A stretch of DNA of 36,446 nucleotides from an uncultured Microbacterium sp. (GTDB taxonomy: Bacteria; Actinomycetota; Actinomycetes; Actinomycetales; Microbacteriaceae), in the NCBI GenBank assembly GCA_947647645.1, contig CANSLE010000002.1, positions 1 through 36,446 on the forward strand, read 5' to 3'. Position numbers and translations under genes: made by a program. Numbering within the stretch: position 1 is the stretch's first letter; the number at the start of each line of letters is the position of its first letter. The notes beneath the pieces were generated by a model. The model saw only the letters and a program-made list of their open reading frames with translations. It ran no database searches and was not told the origin of the DNA. Of the stretch, positions 23,366-31,817 are shown in pieces.

Positions 23366-25891
23366 TCAGCCCCCGGCGACGATGTCCGGGGTGGCCTCGA
23401 TGGCTCCCGCGGCGCCGACACCGACCGCGACCTTCTCGCCGCGCGGGCCGTGCTCGAAGACGAGCGTGCCGTTCTCGGCATCCACCTTCACGTGGTCTCC
23501 GGGGTTGAGCTCACCGTGCAGGATGCGCTCGGACAGCTGGTCCTCGACCTCGCGCTGCATGGCACGGCGCAGAGGGCGCGCACCGAGAGTCGGGTCGAAC
23601 CCGATCTCGATGAGGCGGTCCTTCGCGGCATCCGTCAGCTCGACCGTCATGTCGCGGTCGAGCAGGCGCTCGCTCAACCGCTTCGTGAACAGGCCGACGA
23701 TCTGGCGCAGCTCCGGCTTGCTCAGCTGCGGGAAGACGATCACGTCGTCGACGCGGTTGAGGAACTCGGGCTTGAAGTGACGCTTCAACTCCTCGTCGAC
23801 CTTGCCCTTCATCCGCTCGTAGGTCGTCTGCGCGTTGCCCTCGACCTGGAACCCGACCGGGCCGCCCGCGATGGCCGACGATCCGAGGTTGGTGGTCATG
23901 ATGATCACCGTGTTCTTGAAGTCGATGACGCGGCCCTGACCGTCGGTCAGGCGACCCTCTTCGAGGATCTGCAGCAACGAGTTGAAGATGTCGGGGTGCG
24001 CCTTCTCGATCTCGTCGAAGAGCACCACGGAGAACGGCTTGCGGCGCACCTTCTCGGTGAGCTGTCCGCCCTCCTCGAAGCCCACGAACCCGGGAGGGGC
24101 ACCGAACAGCCGCGAGACGGTGTGCTTCTCACCGAACTCGCTCATGTCGAGCGAGATCAGCGCGCCCTCGTCGTCGAAGAGGAACTCGGCGAGCGCCTTG
24201 GCCAGCTCCGTCTTGCCCACGCCGGTGGGGCCGGCGAAGATGAACGAGCCGCTGGGGCGCTTGGGGTCCTTGAGGCCGGCACGCTGGCGACGGATCGTGC
24301 GGCTGAGCGCGGCGATCGCCTCCTCCTGGCCGATGACGCGCTGATGCAGCGCCTTCTCCATGAAGACGAGACGGCTGGTCTCCTCCTCGGTGAGCTTGAA
24401 GACGGGGATGCCGGTGGCCTGCGCGAGCACCTCGGCGATCAGACCCTCGTCGACCACCGCGTGGCTCGCGACGTCGCCGCTGCGCCACTGCTTCTCGAGG
24501 CGCAGACGCTCGGCGAGCAGGGACTTCTCCTCGTCGCGCAGCGACGCGGCCTTCTCGAAGTCCTGCTCCTCGCTCGCGGTCTCCTTGTCTTCGCGGACCT
24601 TGGCGATCTTCTCGTCGAATTCGCGCAGCTCCGGCGGGCTCGAGAGGATCGACAGGCGCAGGCGCGCGCCGGCCTCGTCGATCAGGTCGATGGCCTTGTC
24701 GGGCAGGAACCGGTCGCTGATGTAGCGGTCGGCGAGGTTCGCCGCGGCGACGATGGCGCCGTCGGTGATCTGCACCTTGTGGTGCGCCTCGTAGCGGTCG
24801 CGCAGGCCCTTCAGGATGTTGATCGCGTGGGGCAGGCTCGGCTCGGCGACCTGGATGGGCTGGAAGCGGCGCTCGAGCGCGGCATCCTTCTCGAAGTGCT
24901 TGCGGTACTCGTCGAGCGTGGTCGCACCGATCGTCTGCAGCTCGCCGCGGGCGAGGAGCGGCTTGAGGATCGATGCGGCGTCGATCGCGCCCTCGGCGGC
25001 ACCGGCACCCACGAGGGTGTGGATCTCGTCGATGAAGACGATGATGTCGCCGCGGGTGCGGATCTCCTTGGTGACCTTCTTCAGGCGCTCCTCGAAGTCG
25101 CCGCGGTAGCGGGAGCCGGCGATGAGCGAGCCGAGGTCGAGCGAGTAGACCTGCTTGTCCTTCAGGGTCTCCGGCACGTCGTTCTTCACGATCGCCTGCG
25201 CGAGTCCCTCGACGACGGCGGTCTTGCCGACGCCGGGCTCGCCGATCAGCACCGGGTTGTTCTTCGAGCGGCGCGAGAGGATCTGCATGACCCGCTCGAT
25301 CTCCTTCTCGCGTCCGATCACCGGGTCGAGCTTGTTGTCGCGCGCGGCCTGCGTGAGGTTGCGGCCGAACTGGTCGAGCACCGCCGAGCCGCCCTGGGCG
25401 GCCTGCTGGTTCTGCTCGCCGGCGCCGGCGGCGACGCCCGCGGGCTCCTTGCCCTGGTAGCCGCTGAGCAGCTGGATGACCTGCTGGCGCACCTTGTTGA
25501 GGTCGGCGCCGAGCTTGACGAGCACCTGAGCGGCGACGCCCTCGCCCTCGCGGATGAGGCCGAGCAGGATGTGCTCGGTGCCGATGTAGTTGTGGCCGAG
25601 CTGCAGCGCCTCGCGCAGGCTCAGCTCCAGCACCTTCTTCGCCCGGGGCGTGAAGGGGATGTGGCCGGTCGGCTGCTGCTGGCCCTGGCCGATGATGTCC
25701 TGGACCTGCTCGCGGACGGCGTCCAGCGAGATCCCCAGGCTCTCGAGCGCCTTGGCGGCGACGCCCTCGCCCTCATGGATGAGCCCGAGCAGGATGTGCT
25801 CGGTGCCGATGTAGTTGTGGTTGAGCATCTTCGCCTCTTCTTGGGCGAGGACGACCACACGACGGGCACGGTCCGTGAATCTCTCGAACAT
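23366..25891 (-). CDS. clpC: ClpC, Clp protease ATP-binding subunit
   Basis: 841-aa Hsp100 unfoldase that feeds substrates to ClpP. Two N-domain repeats ([20 protein letters not shown] about 24-43; [20 protein letters not shown] about 99-118), first AAA+ Walker A GEPGVGKT at 217-224, a UVR-type coiled coil in the middle domain ([21 protein letters not shown]), second Walker [15 protein letters not shown], and a VGF tripeptide (GGPVGF) at the position of the ClpP-docking loop. ATG 25891 has GGAGGAG 9 nt upstream and begins [11 protein letters not shown], the family start; the upstream extension to 26185 is not part of it. I see no CIRCE element; a -10-like TACCCT is at 25943-25938. A GCGAA/TTCGC inverted repeat spans 25951-25976. 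The length is normal for actinobacterial ClpC. Confidence 0.97.
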   Translation of the reverse strand: MFERFTDRARRVVVLAQEEAKMLNHNYIGTEHILLGLIHEGEGVAAKALESLGISLDAVREQVQDIIGQGQQQPTGHIPFTPRAKKVLELSLREALQLGHNYIGTEHILLGLIREGEGVAAQVLVKLGADLNKVRQQVIQLLSGYQGKEPAGVAAGAGEQNQQAAQGGSAVLDQFGRNLTQAARDNKLDPVIGREKEIERVMQILSRRSKNNPVLIGEPGVGKTAVVEGLAQAIVKNDVPETLKDKQVYSLDLGSLIAGSRYRGDFEERLKKVTKEIRTRGDIIVFIDEIHTLVGAGAAEGAIDAASILKPLLARGELQTIGATTLDEYRKHFEKDAALERRFQPIQVAEPSLPHAINILKGLRDRYEAHHKVQITDGAIVAAANLADRYISDRFLPDKAIDLIDEAGARLRLSILSSPPELREFDEKIAKVREDKETASEEQDFEKAASLRDEEKSLLAERLRLEKQWRSGDVASHAVVDEGLIAEVLAQATGIPVFKLTEEETSRLVFMEKALHQRVIGQEEAIAALSRTIRRQRAGLKDPKRPSGSFIFAGPTGVGKTELAKALAEFLFDDEGALISLDMSEFGEKHTVSRLFGAPPGFVGFEEGGQLTEKVRRKPFSVVLFDEIEKAHPDIFNSLLQILEEGRLTDGQGRVIDFKNTVIIMTTNLGSSAIAGGPVGFQVEGNAQTTYERMKGKVDEELKRHFKPEFLNRVDDVIVFPQLSKPELRQIVGLFTKRLSERLLDRDMTVELTDAAKDRLIEIGFDPTLGARPLRRAMQREVEDQLSERILHGELNPGDHVKVDAENGTLVFEHGPRGEKVAVGVGAAGAIEATPDIVAGG

Positions 25892-26030
25892 TCGTCGACA
25901 CTCCTCCGGCGCACGTTCTTCGGGTGCGCTTACGTCGAGGGTAACGACCAGCGAATGCCGGTATGCCCGTGTTCGCCGTCGGCGCACCGCCCCGGCATCC
26001 GGCCTCCCGGCGCGCCCCACGGCGCCCAAC

Positions 26031-26201
26031 ATGTGGGTGCTCGGGCCGATCGTCTGGATCGCCCTTGCTGTCATCGTCCTCGTCGTCGCGCTCTTCGTCC
26101 TGCCGTTCTGGCCGATCGCCGCGGGCCTCGCGTTCGCGGCCTTGGCCGCGAACCTGCGGCACGGCTCCACCCTGCAGCGCGACACCGGCGGGCTCGTATG
26201 A
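26031..26201 (+). CDS. Small two-helix membrane protein
   Basis: 56-aa protein beginning MWVLGPIVWIALAVIVLVV with two predicted membrane spans separated by a short PFWPIAAG turn and a polar tail (NLRHGSTLQRDTGGLV). The composition is too regular to be an antisense artefact, but there is no clear ribosome site or -10 before ATG 26031. It lies divergently from clpC and converges on the beta-glucoside LacI gene. Function unknown. Confidence 0.5.
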   Translation: MWVLGPIVWIALAVIVLVVALFVLPFWPIAAGLAFAALAANLRHGSTLQRDTGGLV

Positions 26202-26257
26202 CACCGGCGGAGAGCGACTGAGGGATCACCGCCTCAGGATCGAGCGACGAGAGGGGG

Positions 26258-27256
26258 TCAGCGCTCCACGGCAGGTGCCGCCGTGGACTGTCGCACCACA
26301 AGACGGGTCGACAGTTCGGTGTGCACCGCCGCCGACCTGCCCTGCAACGCACCGATGATGATGTCCACGGCGGCGGCACCCATCTCCGTCAGCGGCTGGC
26401 TGACGGTCGTCAGCGGGGGGTCGTTCCAGCGCGAGTAGGGGACATCGTCGAAGCCGATCACCGAAACGTCCGCCGGGACGCGCAGGCCATGTTCGCGCAA
26501 TGCGCGGATCGCCCCGAGCGCGGTGTCGTCGCTGGCCGCGAAGATGCCGGTGGGGCGGGCGTCGCGCCGCAGGAGCGCACAGACGGCGTGGTACCCCTCC
26601 TCGACGCCGTATCGTGCGCGCACGATCAGATCGTCGTCGAGGGGAAGACCGGCTTGCATCATGGCGGCCTGGTACCCGGCCAGCCGGGCGATGCCGTTGT
26701 CCTGATCGACCGGCCCGGTGATCGTCGTGATCCTGCGGTGACCGAGGTCGATGAGGTGCCGGGTCGCGTCGAACGCGCCCTGGAAGTTCGTCGCCGAGAT
26801 GGACAGCGTCCCCTCCGGCGCGCGGTGCAGCGGGTCGACGGCGACGAAGGGGACTCCCGCCTCGGTGAGGGCTGCCCGAGCGGGTTCGCTCGGGACGGCG
26901 ACGACACTGAGCAGTCCGTCCGTGCCGCGACTGAGGGCGTGTCTGACCCAGCCGTCGCAGTCGTCCGGATCGGGGTCGACGGTGAGCACGATCTCCTTCT
27001 CATAACGGCGCGCCGCGGCCGCCGCCCCCCGCACGACGGTCTCGGACCAGGGCCCGTCCAGATTCACGATCCGCACGTCGATGAGGCCGGTCGCCGTACG
27101 CGGCCGCGTACGGATGCTGTAGCCGTGGCGCTCCAGCACCTGTGTGACGCGCTCCCGTGTGGCCTTCGCCACATCGGGGCGCGCATTGAGCACCTTGGAC
27201 ACGGTCGGCAGGGACACGTCGGCCTCTTCGGCGACGAGCGCGAGTTTCACCGCCAT
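26258..27256 (-). CDS. LacI-family regulator of the beta-glucoside locus
   Basis: 332-aa repressor. HTH at about 4-25 (KLALVAEEADVSLPTVSKVLN), then RPDVAKATRERVTQVLERHGY and an effector-binding domain with FAASDDTALGAIRALREHGLRVPADVSVIGFDDVPYSRWNDPPLTTVSQP, the standard LacI C-terminal signature. GGAG 4 nt before ATG 27256 is close but acceptable. It is transcribed away from the SBP-permease-GH1-GH3 operon, and TTTCCGAAA repeats lie in the shared region. It likely represses that operon and releases on a beta-glucoside; the inducer is inferred. Confidence 0.92.
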   Translation of the reverse strand: MAVKLALVAEEADVSLPTVSKVLNARPDVAKATRERVTQVLERHGYSIRTRPRTATGLIDVRIVNLDGPWSETVVRGAAAAARRYEKEIVLTVDPDPDDCDGWVRHALSRGTDGLLSVVAVPSEPARAALTEAGVPFVAVDPLHRAPEGTLSISATNFQGAFDATRHLIDLGHRRITTITGPVDQDNGIARLAGYQAAMMQAGLPLDDDLIVRARYGVEEGYHAVCALLRRDARPTGIFAASDDTALGAIRALREHGLRVPADVSVIGFDDVPYSRWNDPPLTTVSQPLTEMGAAAVDIIIGALQGRSAAVHTELSTRLVVRQSTAAPAVER

Positions 27257-27289
27257 GGGACTCCGTTCCGATCATCGTGCTGATGGGTG

Positions 27290-27299
27290 GTTTCCGAAA
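27290..27299. promoter_or_regulatory. Operator-like repeat 1, GTTTCCGAAA
   Basis: GTTTCCGAAA, 34 bp upstream of the LacI start codon; identical 10-mer recurs at 27399-27408. CG-centred with A/T half-sites, consistent with a LacI-family site, and positioned to autoregulate the repressor gene. Confidence 0.5.
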
Positions 27300-27341
27300 A
27301 TCCTACTCCCACGGGGGCCGTTGCGGTCTCAGAATTCGCGC

Positions 27342-27370
27342 TGGACAGCCGTCGCGTTTCCCTCTAGCTT
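27342..27370 (+). promoter_or_regulatory. Putative promoter TGGACA-17-TAGCTT of the beta-glucoside operon
   Basis: -35 TGGACA (27342-27347) and -10 TAGCTT (27365-27370) with 17-bp spacing give a leader of about 45 nt before ATG 27424. The -10 is only a moderate match. Confidence 0.4.
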
Positions 27371-27398
27371 TACTCCGGGCACGAAATTTCTGCTCAGA

Positions 27399-27408
27399 GT
27401 TTCCGAAA
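27399..27408. promoter_or_regulatory. Operator-like repeat 2, GTTTCCGAAA
   Basis: Same 10-mer as 27290-27299, 109 bp away, placed between the putative start site and the AAAGGAG ribosome site (27412-27418). Binding here would block the operon. A GAAATTTC palindrome lies just upstream. Confidence 0.55.
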
Positions 27409-27423
27409 TACAAAGGAGTAGTC

Positions 27424-28707
27424 ATGTTCGGGAAACGCATCTCCGTGGTCATCGCAGCCGCGGTCGGCGCCGCACTCGTTCTCAGCGGGTGCGGGCGGAC
27501 GGGAGACGGGTCGGCCTCCGGGTCCTCGGTCGAACCGGCCGCCGCCGGGAAGGCATCCGGCGCCATCGAGATCTGGACCGCCGGAGGCCACGCCGACAAC
27601 CTGAAGAAGCTCGCCGCTTCCTGGCTCGCGGAGAACCCGGATGCGTCCGTGAAGATCACGGACGTGCCGTGGGACCAGGTGATCACCAAGGTGCAGACGG
27701 CGACGGCGGCGGGCACGGGCCCGGACATCATCATGACCGGGGCCGATCAGACGGCGACCGCGATCGGGATGGGAGCCTTCGACAAGGTGCCGTCGGGCGT
27801 CTACGACGCGAAGGACGTCTACCCTGCGGCCGTGCAGTCCGTCACCGGCAAGGACGGCGTCTACGGCATGCCGTGGTACGTCGAGACACGGTTCCTCTTC
27901 TACCGGAAGGACATCGCCGCACAGCTGGGCATGTCGGCGCCCACGACCTGGGACGAGATGGTGAAGCTGTCGGGCGCCTTCAAGGGCCGCCCGGGCGGCA
28001 GCTTCGGCATGGCGTTGCCGAAGCCCACGGAGCAGCCGGCTCAGGTGATCGTGCCGTTCCTCGCGCAGGCGGGCGGGAAGATGTCGGACGGCTCGAAGTG
28101 GACGATCAACACCCCGCAGTTCATCCAGGCGCTGGATTTCTACGCGCAGTTCTTCCAGCGCGGTGAGTCCCCGATGGGGACGACGGATGCCACGTTCGAC
28201 AACGGCGGCACTCCGATGTTCATCTCCGGCTCGTGGATGCTCGGCATCTACAAGGACGCCATCGCGAAGGGCACCGCACCGGCGGGGTTCACGATGGACT
28301 CGGTCGGCTACACCGTCGCACCGACCGGCCCCGGCGGCAACAACGACCAGTACATCGGCGGCGGCAACCTCGGAGTGTTCGCGAGCGCCAAGAACAAGTC
28401 GTCGGCATGGTCGTTCCTGGCCTGGATGGGCCAGCAGAAGCAGCAGCAGGACTGGTACGACCTGCAGCAGGAGCTGCCCGCCAACATCGCGGCCGGCCAG
28501 TACGAGCCGATCCAGGCCAACCCGGTCACGAAGGTGCTGACGCAGCAGCTGCAGAACACCGTCGCGGCCCCGAACTACCCGACGTGGTCGCAGATCTCCG
28601 ACCTGATCAGCAAGTACTCGGAGATGGTCGCCCGCGGCGAGATGACCGCGTCCGCGGCGGCGGCGGAGATGCAGACGAAGGCCGACACCATCGGATTCGG
28701 CTGGTGA
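27424..28707 (+). CDS. ABC sugar-binding lipoprotein (beta-glucoside locus)
   Basis: 427-aa solute-binding protein. Lipobox LVLSGC places the lipidated Cys at 23. ASVKITDVPWDQVITKVQTATAAGTGPDIIM and YGMPWYVETRFLFYRKDI are the conserved CUT1 binding-protein blocks; GTPMFISGSWMLGIYKD and IGGGNLGVFASAKNKSSAWSFL follow. ATG 27424 has AAAGGAG 5 nt upstream; the in-frame extension to 27277 crosses the promoter. Its stop overlaps the permease GTG. Cellobiose, gentiobiose or a related beta-glucan fragment is the likely ligand from the GH1/GH3 context; unproven. Confidence 0.94.
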   Translation: MFGKRISVVIAAAVGAALVLSGCGRTGDGSASGSSVEPAAAGKASGAIEIWTAGGHADNLKKLAASWLAENPDASVKITDVPWDQVITKVQTATAAGTGPDIIMTGADQTATAIGMGAFDKVPSGVYDAKDVYPAAVQSVTGKDGVYGMPWYVETRFLFYRKDIAAQLGMSAPTTWDEMVKLSGAFKGRPGGSFGMALPKPTEQPAQVIVPFLAQAGGKMSDGSKWTINTPQFIQALDFYAQFFQRGESPMGTTDATFDNGGTPMFISGSWMLGIYKDAIAKGTAPAGFTMDSVGYTVAPTGPGGNNDQYIGGGNLGVFASAKNKSSAWSFLAWMGQQKQQQDWYDLQQELPANIAAGQYEPIQANPVTKVLTQQLQNTVAAPNYPTWSQISDLISKYSEMVARGEMTASAAAAEMQTKADTIGFGW

Positions 28708-29624
28708 CGACCATACAGCGGCGGCCGGGGAGGGCTTCCTCCCTGGCCGCCCAGCGGCGGCGCTCCGCGCTGATCGGGTGGATCTTCGTCCTGCCGTTCG
28801 TCCTCACCTTCGGCGTCTTCGGCCTGCTCCCGCTCGTCGCGTCGTTCGTGATGTCGTTCACCGATCTGAAGGCTCGGGACATCCGCAATCCGTTCGGGGT
28901 CAATTTCGCCGGGTTCGACAACTTCGTCAAGGTGCTGACCGACGAGTCGTTCCTGCACGCGCTCCGCAACACCGTCGTCTTCGTCGTGGTCGGCGTGCCG
29001 GTCACCTTGTTCCTGGCACTGCTGCTGGCCGTTCTGCTGAACAACCTGAGCCGCAAGGCGGCCACGTTCTTCCGTGTCGGCTACTACATGCCGGTGATCA
29101 CGACGATCGTGGCCGTGGCCGTGGTCTGGCGCCTCATGTACCAGAACACGGGCGTCATCAACACCGTGTTGGGCTGGGTCGGCATCAGCGGGCCGAACTG
29201 GCTGTCCGACCCCAACACCGCACTCGCGGCGATCACGGTGATGGCGATCTGGCGCAACGTGGGCGCGTCGATGGTGATCTTCCTCGCGGGTCTGCAGGGA
29301 ATCCCCCAGGACGTGAACGAAGCGGCATCCCTGGACGGCGCCAACGCCATCCAGAAGTTCTTCCGCATCACCATCCCGATGATGATGCCCACCGTTCTGC
29401 TCAACGCGATCCTGATCACCACCGGCTACATGCAGTTCTTCGATGAGCCCTTCGTGATGACCAACGGCGGCCCGCTCGATGCCACCACCTCGATCGCGCT
29501 GCAGGTCTACAACCAGTTCAAGTACGGCAACTACGCCGTCGGCGCGGCGGGCGCATACGTGCTCTTCGCGCTCATCAGCGTGCTCGCACTCATCCAATTC
29601 CGCTTCTTCCGGCAGAGGACCTGA
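28704..29624 (+). CDS. ABC sugar permease, MalF-like (beta-glucoside locus)
   Basis: 306-aa permease, about six membrane spans, EAA loop DVNEAASLDGANAIQKFFRITIPMMMP, and the FDEPFVMTNGGPLDATTS motif of MalF-type partners. GTG 28704 overlaps the binding-protein stop (GTGA) and begins a short basic N-terminal tail; the long upstream extension is a shadow of the SBP gene. It partners with the next gene 2 nt downstream. No ATPase in the operon. Confidence 0.93.
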   Translation: MTTIQRRPGRASSLAAQRRRSALIGWIFVLPFVLTFGVFGLLPLVASFVMSFTDLKARDIRNPFGVNFAGFDNFVKVLTDESFLHALRNTVVFVVVGVPVTLFLALLLAVLLNNLSRKAATFFRVGYYMPVITTIVAVAVVWRLMYQNTGVINTVLGWVGISGPNWLSDPNTALAAITVMAIWRNVGASMVIFLAGLQGIPQDVNEAASLDGANAIQKFFRITIPMMMPTVLLNAILITTGYMQFFDEPFVMTNGGPLDATTSIALQVYNQFKYGNYAVGAAGAYVLFALISVLALIQFRFFRQRT

Positions 29625-29626
29625 CC

Positions 29627-30517
29627 ATGACCACCACCCTCGAACGCTCCGCGAGAGCGTTGTCGGAGACAGATCGCCCCACCCCGCCCCGCCGGGCGCG
29701 CTGGGGGAACGTCATCATCCTGCTCATCCTCGCCATCGGCCTCGTGATCACGGTGATGCCCTTCATCTGGATGGTCATCTCCGCGTTCAAGTCGAATGCC
29801 GAGATCATGGCCCGGCCGATCACCTGGTGGCCCCAGAAGCCGACGCTGGACAACTTCTCGGCGTGGCTGTTCCAGTTCAACATCCTCCGGCCCTTCCTGA
29901 ACTCGCTGCTGTTGGCCGGCATCACGATCGCGACGACCCTGCTGTTCTCGTCGATGGTCGGGTGGGCCCTCGCCAAGCTGCGCTTCCCCGGGAGGAACGC
30001 GATCATCGCGATCGTCCTGGCGACGATGTTCGTGCCGGGGATCGTGACCCTCATCCCACAGTTCGTGCTGGTGGCGAACCTGGGCATGGTGAACACCTAC
30101 TGGGGTCTGATCCTGCCGGGCATGGTCGGCGCTTTCGGGGTCTTCCTGATGCGGCAGTTCATGCTGGAGATCCCCAACGAGCTGCTGGACGCTGCCCGTA
30201 TCGACGGCGCCGGGGAGTTCCGCACCTTCTTCCAGATCGTGCTTCCGTTGTGCAAGGCCCCCTTGGCCACGCTCGCGATCTTCACCTTCATGGGGTCGTG
30301 GAACAGCTTCCTGTGGCCGCTGATCATCTCGCAGGACGACTCCATGTACACGCTGCCCGTCTCACTCGCGCTGTTCTCGGCGGAATCGGGCGGCCACGGC
30401 ACCGACTTCGGTCTGCAGATGGCGGGGTCCTTCCTCATCGTCATCCCCGTCCTCGTGCTGTTCATCGCCATGCAGAAGCACTTCGTGCAGGGCATCACGA
30501 TGACCGGGATCAAGTAG
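29627..30517 (+). CDS. ABC sugar permease, MalG-like (beta-glucoside locus)
   Basis: 296-aa permease, six predicted spans, EAA loop ELLDAARIDGAGEFRTFFQIVLPL, closing FIAMQKHFVQGITMTGIK, the usual MalG-like C-terminus. It begins 2 nt after the MalF-like gene. Two strong hairpins follow before GH1, which may lower expression of the enzymes relative to the transporter. Confidence 0.94.
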   Translation: MTTTLERSARALSETDRPTPPRRARWGNVIILLILAIGLVITVMPFIWMVISAFKSNAEIMARPITWWPQKPTLDNFSAWLFQFNILRPFLNSLLLAGITIATTLLFSSMVGWALAKLRFPGRNAIIAIVLATMFVPGIVTLIPQFVLVANLGMVNTYWGLILPGMVGAFGVFLMRQFMLEIPNELLDAARIDGAGEFRTFFQIVLPLCKAPLATLAIFTFMGSWNSFLWPLIISQDDSMYTLPVSLALFSAESGGHGTDFGLQMAGSFLIVIPVLVLFIAMQKHFVQGITMTGIK

Positions 30518-30519
30518 AC

Positions 30520-30581
30520 GGCGCGCACTCCTCCGTGCGCGCCCATAGAGCAGAACATCCGTCCGGAGCCGCCCGGCTCCG
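30520..30581 (+). terminator. Two tandem hairpins between transporter and GH1/GH3
   Basis: First stem GGCGCGCAC/GTGCGCGCC (30520-30528/30535-30543, 9 bp, 6-nt loop). Second stem CGGAGCC/GGCTCCG (30564-30570/30575-30581, 7 bp, 4-nt loop). Both are perfect; neither has a U-tract. They probably act as partial terminators or mRNA processing barriers. Confidence 0.55.
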
Positions 30582-30603
30582 TCACCCCCGAACTGAGGAC
30601 CCC

Positions 30604-31812
30604 ATGACCGACACCGTCCCCGCTCCCGCCGGATTCTTCTGGGGGGCCGCCACCGCCGCTCACCAGACCGAGGGAGGCAACTGGAACACGGCGCACTGGG
30701 CGGACGAGTACCATCCGCAGGCGACGGTGCGCGAGCCATCGGGCGATGCGTGCGACTCGTATCACCGGTTCGGCGAGGACATCGCCCTGCTTGCCGCGGC
30801 AGGTCTGGATACCTACCGGTTCTCGATCGAGTGGGCCCGGATCGAGCCGGAAGAGGGCGTCATCTCCCTCGCCCAGCTCGCGCATTACCGCCGGATGATC
30901 GACACGTGCCGAGCACACGGAGTGGAGCCGATGATCACCCTGCACCACTTCACCTTCCCCCGGTGGTGGCGTGCCCGTGGAGGGTGGAAGGCCGCGGACA
31001 GCGCCACCGTGTTCGCGAACTACGTGCGGGTCGCGTGCGACATCCTTCACGACGTCTCGTGGATCGTGACCATCAACGAGCCGAACATGCTGCTGGTCAA
31101 TCGAGAATCGACCATCGACACCGGTGTCGGCCTGAACACCCACGACGAGACCGACGAGGTCCTGGCTCGGGCGATCGCCGCGGCGCACCACGCCGCGATG
31201 GCGGTGATCCGCGAGGAGCTGCCGGGCGCGAAGGCCGGGTGGACCGTCGCGAACCAGGTCTTCCAGGCCGTGCCCGGATGGGAGGCGCAGCGCGACCTGT
31301 GGCAGTACTGGCGCGAGGACTTCTTCCTCGAGCAGGCACGCGGCGACGACTTCATCGGCGTGCAGTCATATCTGCGCACGATCATCGGCCCCACGGACGA
31401 CGAACGCGGGTACGGTCCGCAGGACTGGCCCGAGGGCACACGACGCACGCTGACGAGCTGGGAGTACTACCCCGAAGCGCTCGGGCACGCGCTCCGGCAC
31501 ACTCAAGACGTGACCGGCGGCATCCCGATGGTCGTCACGGAGAACGGCATCGCGACGGCGGACGACGCCGAGCGCATCGCGTACACCACCGGCGCTCTCC
31601 AGGCGATGGCGTCCGCCATGGGAGACGGCGCCGACGTGCGCGGATACCTGCATTGGTCGCTGCTCGACAACTACGAATGGGGCTCTTTCGAGCCGACCTT
31701 CGGGCTCATCGCGGTCGATCGCGTCACCTTCGAGCGCACCCCCAAGCCCAGCCTCGCCTGGCTCGGCGGATGGGCCCGGAGCGCGGCGATCCCGACCTCC
31801 GGGCGGAGCTGA
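30604..31812 (+). CDS. GH1 beta-glucosidase/beta-glycosidase
   Basis: 402-aa cytoplasmic family 1 enzyme releasing the non-reducing sugar from imported beta-glycosides with retention. Acid/base Glu159 in TINEPN and nucleophile Glu313 in VTENG; HQTEGGNWN near 20 and the aglycone/sugar-binding WSLLDNYEWG near 351-360 are present. The family is usually about 440-470 aa, so this member is short. The conserved N-Y-Y segment before the nucleophile domain reads GVQSYLRT, so the Tyr that normally contacts the nucleophile appears replaced by Ser. ATG 30604 has AGGA 5 nt upstream. Followed 5 nt later by GH3. Confidence 0.93.
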   Translation: MTDTVPAPAGFFWGAATAAHQTEGGNWNTAHWADEYHPQATVREPSGDACDSYHRFGEDIALLAAAGLDTYRFSIEWARIEPEEGVISLAQLAHYRRMIDTCRAHGVEPMITLHHFTFPRWWRARGGWKAADSATVFANYVRVACDILHDVSWIVTINEPNMLLVNRESTIDTGVGLNTHDETDEVLARAIAAAHHAAMAVIREELPGAKAGWTVANQVFQAVPGWEAQRDLWQYWREDFFLEQARGDDFIGVQSYLRTIIGPTDDERGYGPQDWPEGTRRTLTSWEYYPEALGHALRHTQDVTGGIPMVVTENGIATADDAERIAYTTGALQAMASAMGDGADVRGYLHWSLLDNYEWGSFEPTFGLIAVDRVTFERTPKPSLAWLGGWARSAAIPTSGRS

Positions 31813-31817
31813 CCGAG

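Noticed and set aside
25892-25990. CIRCE or ClgR operator at clpC
   Set aside because: No CIRCE sequence; the GCGAA/TTCGC repeat (25951-25976) has the opposite arm order to the ClgR consensus I know.
23279-26221. 980-codon open frame on the plus strand antisense to clpC
   Set aside because: It mirrors clpC codon by codon; long antisense frames are expected in very GC-rich genes, and it has no domain signature.
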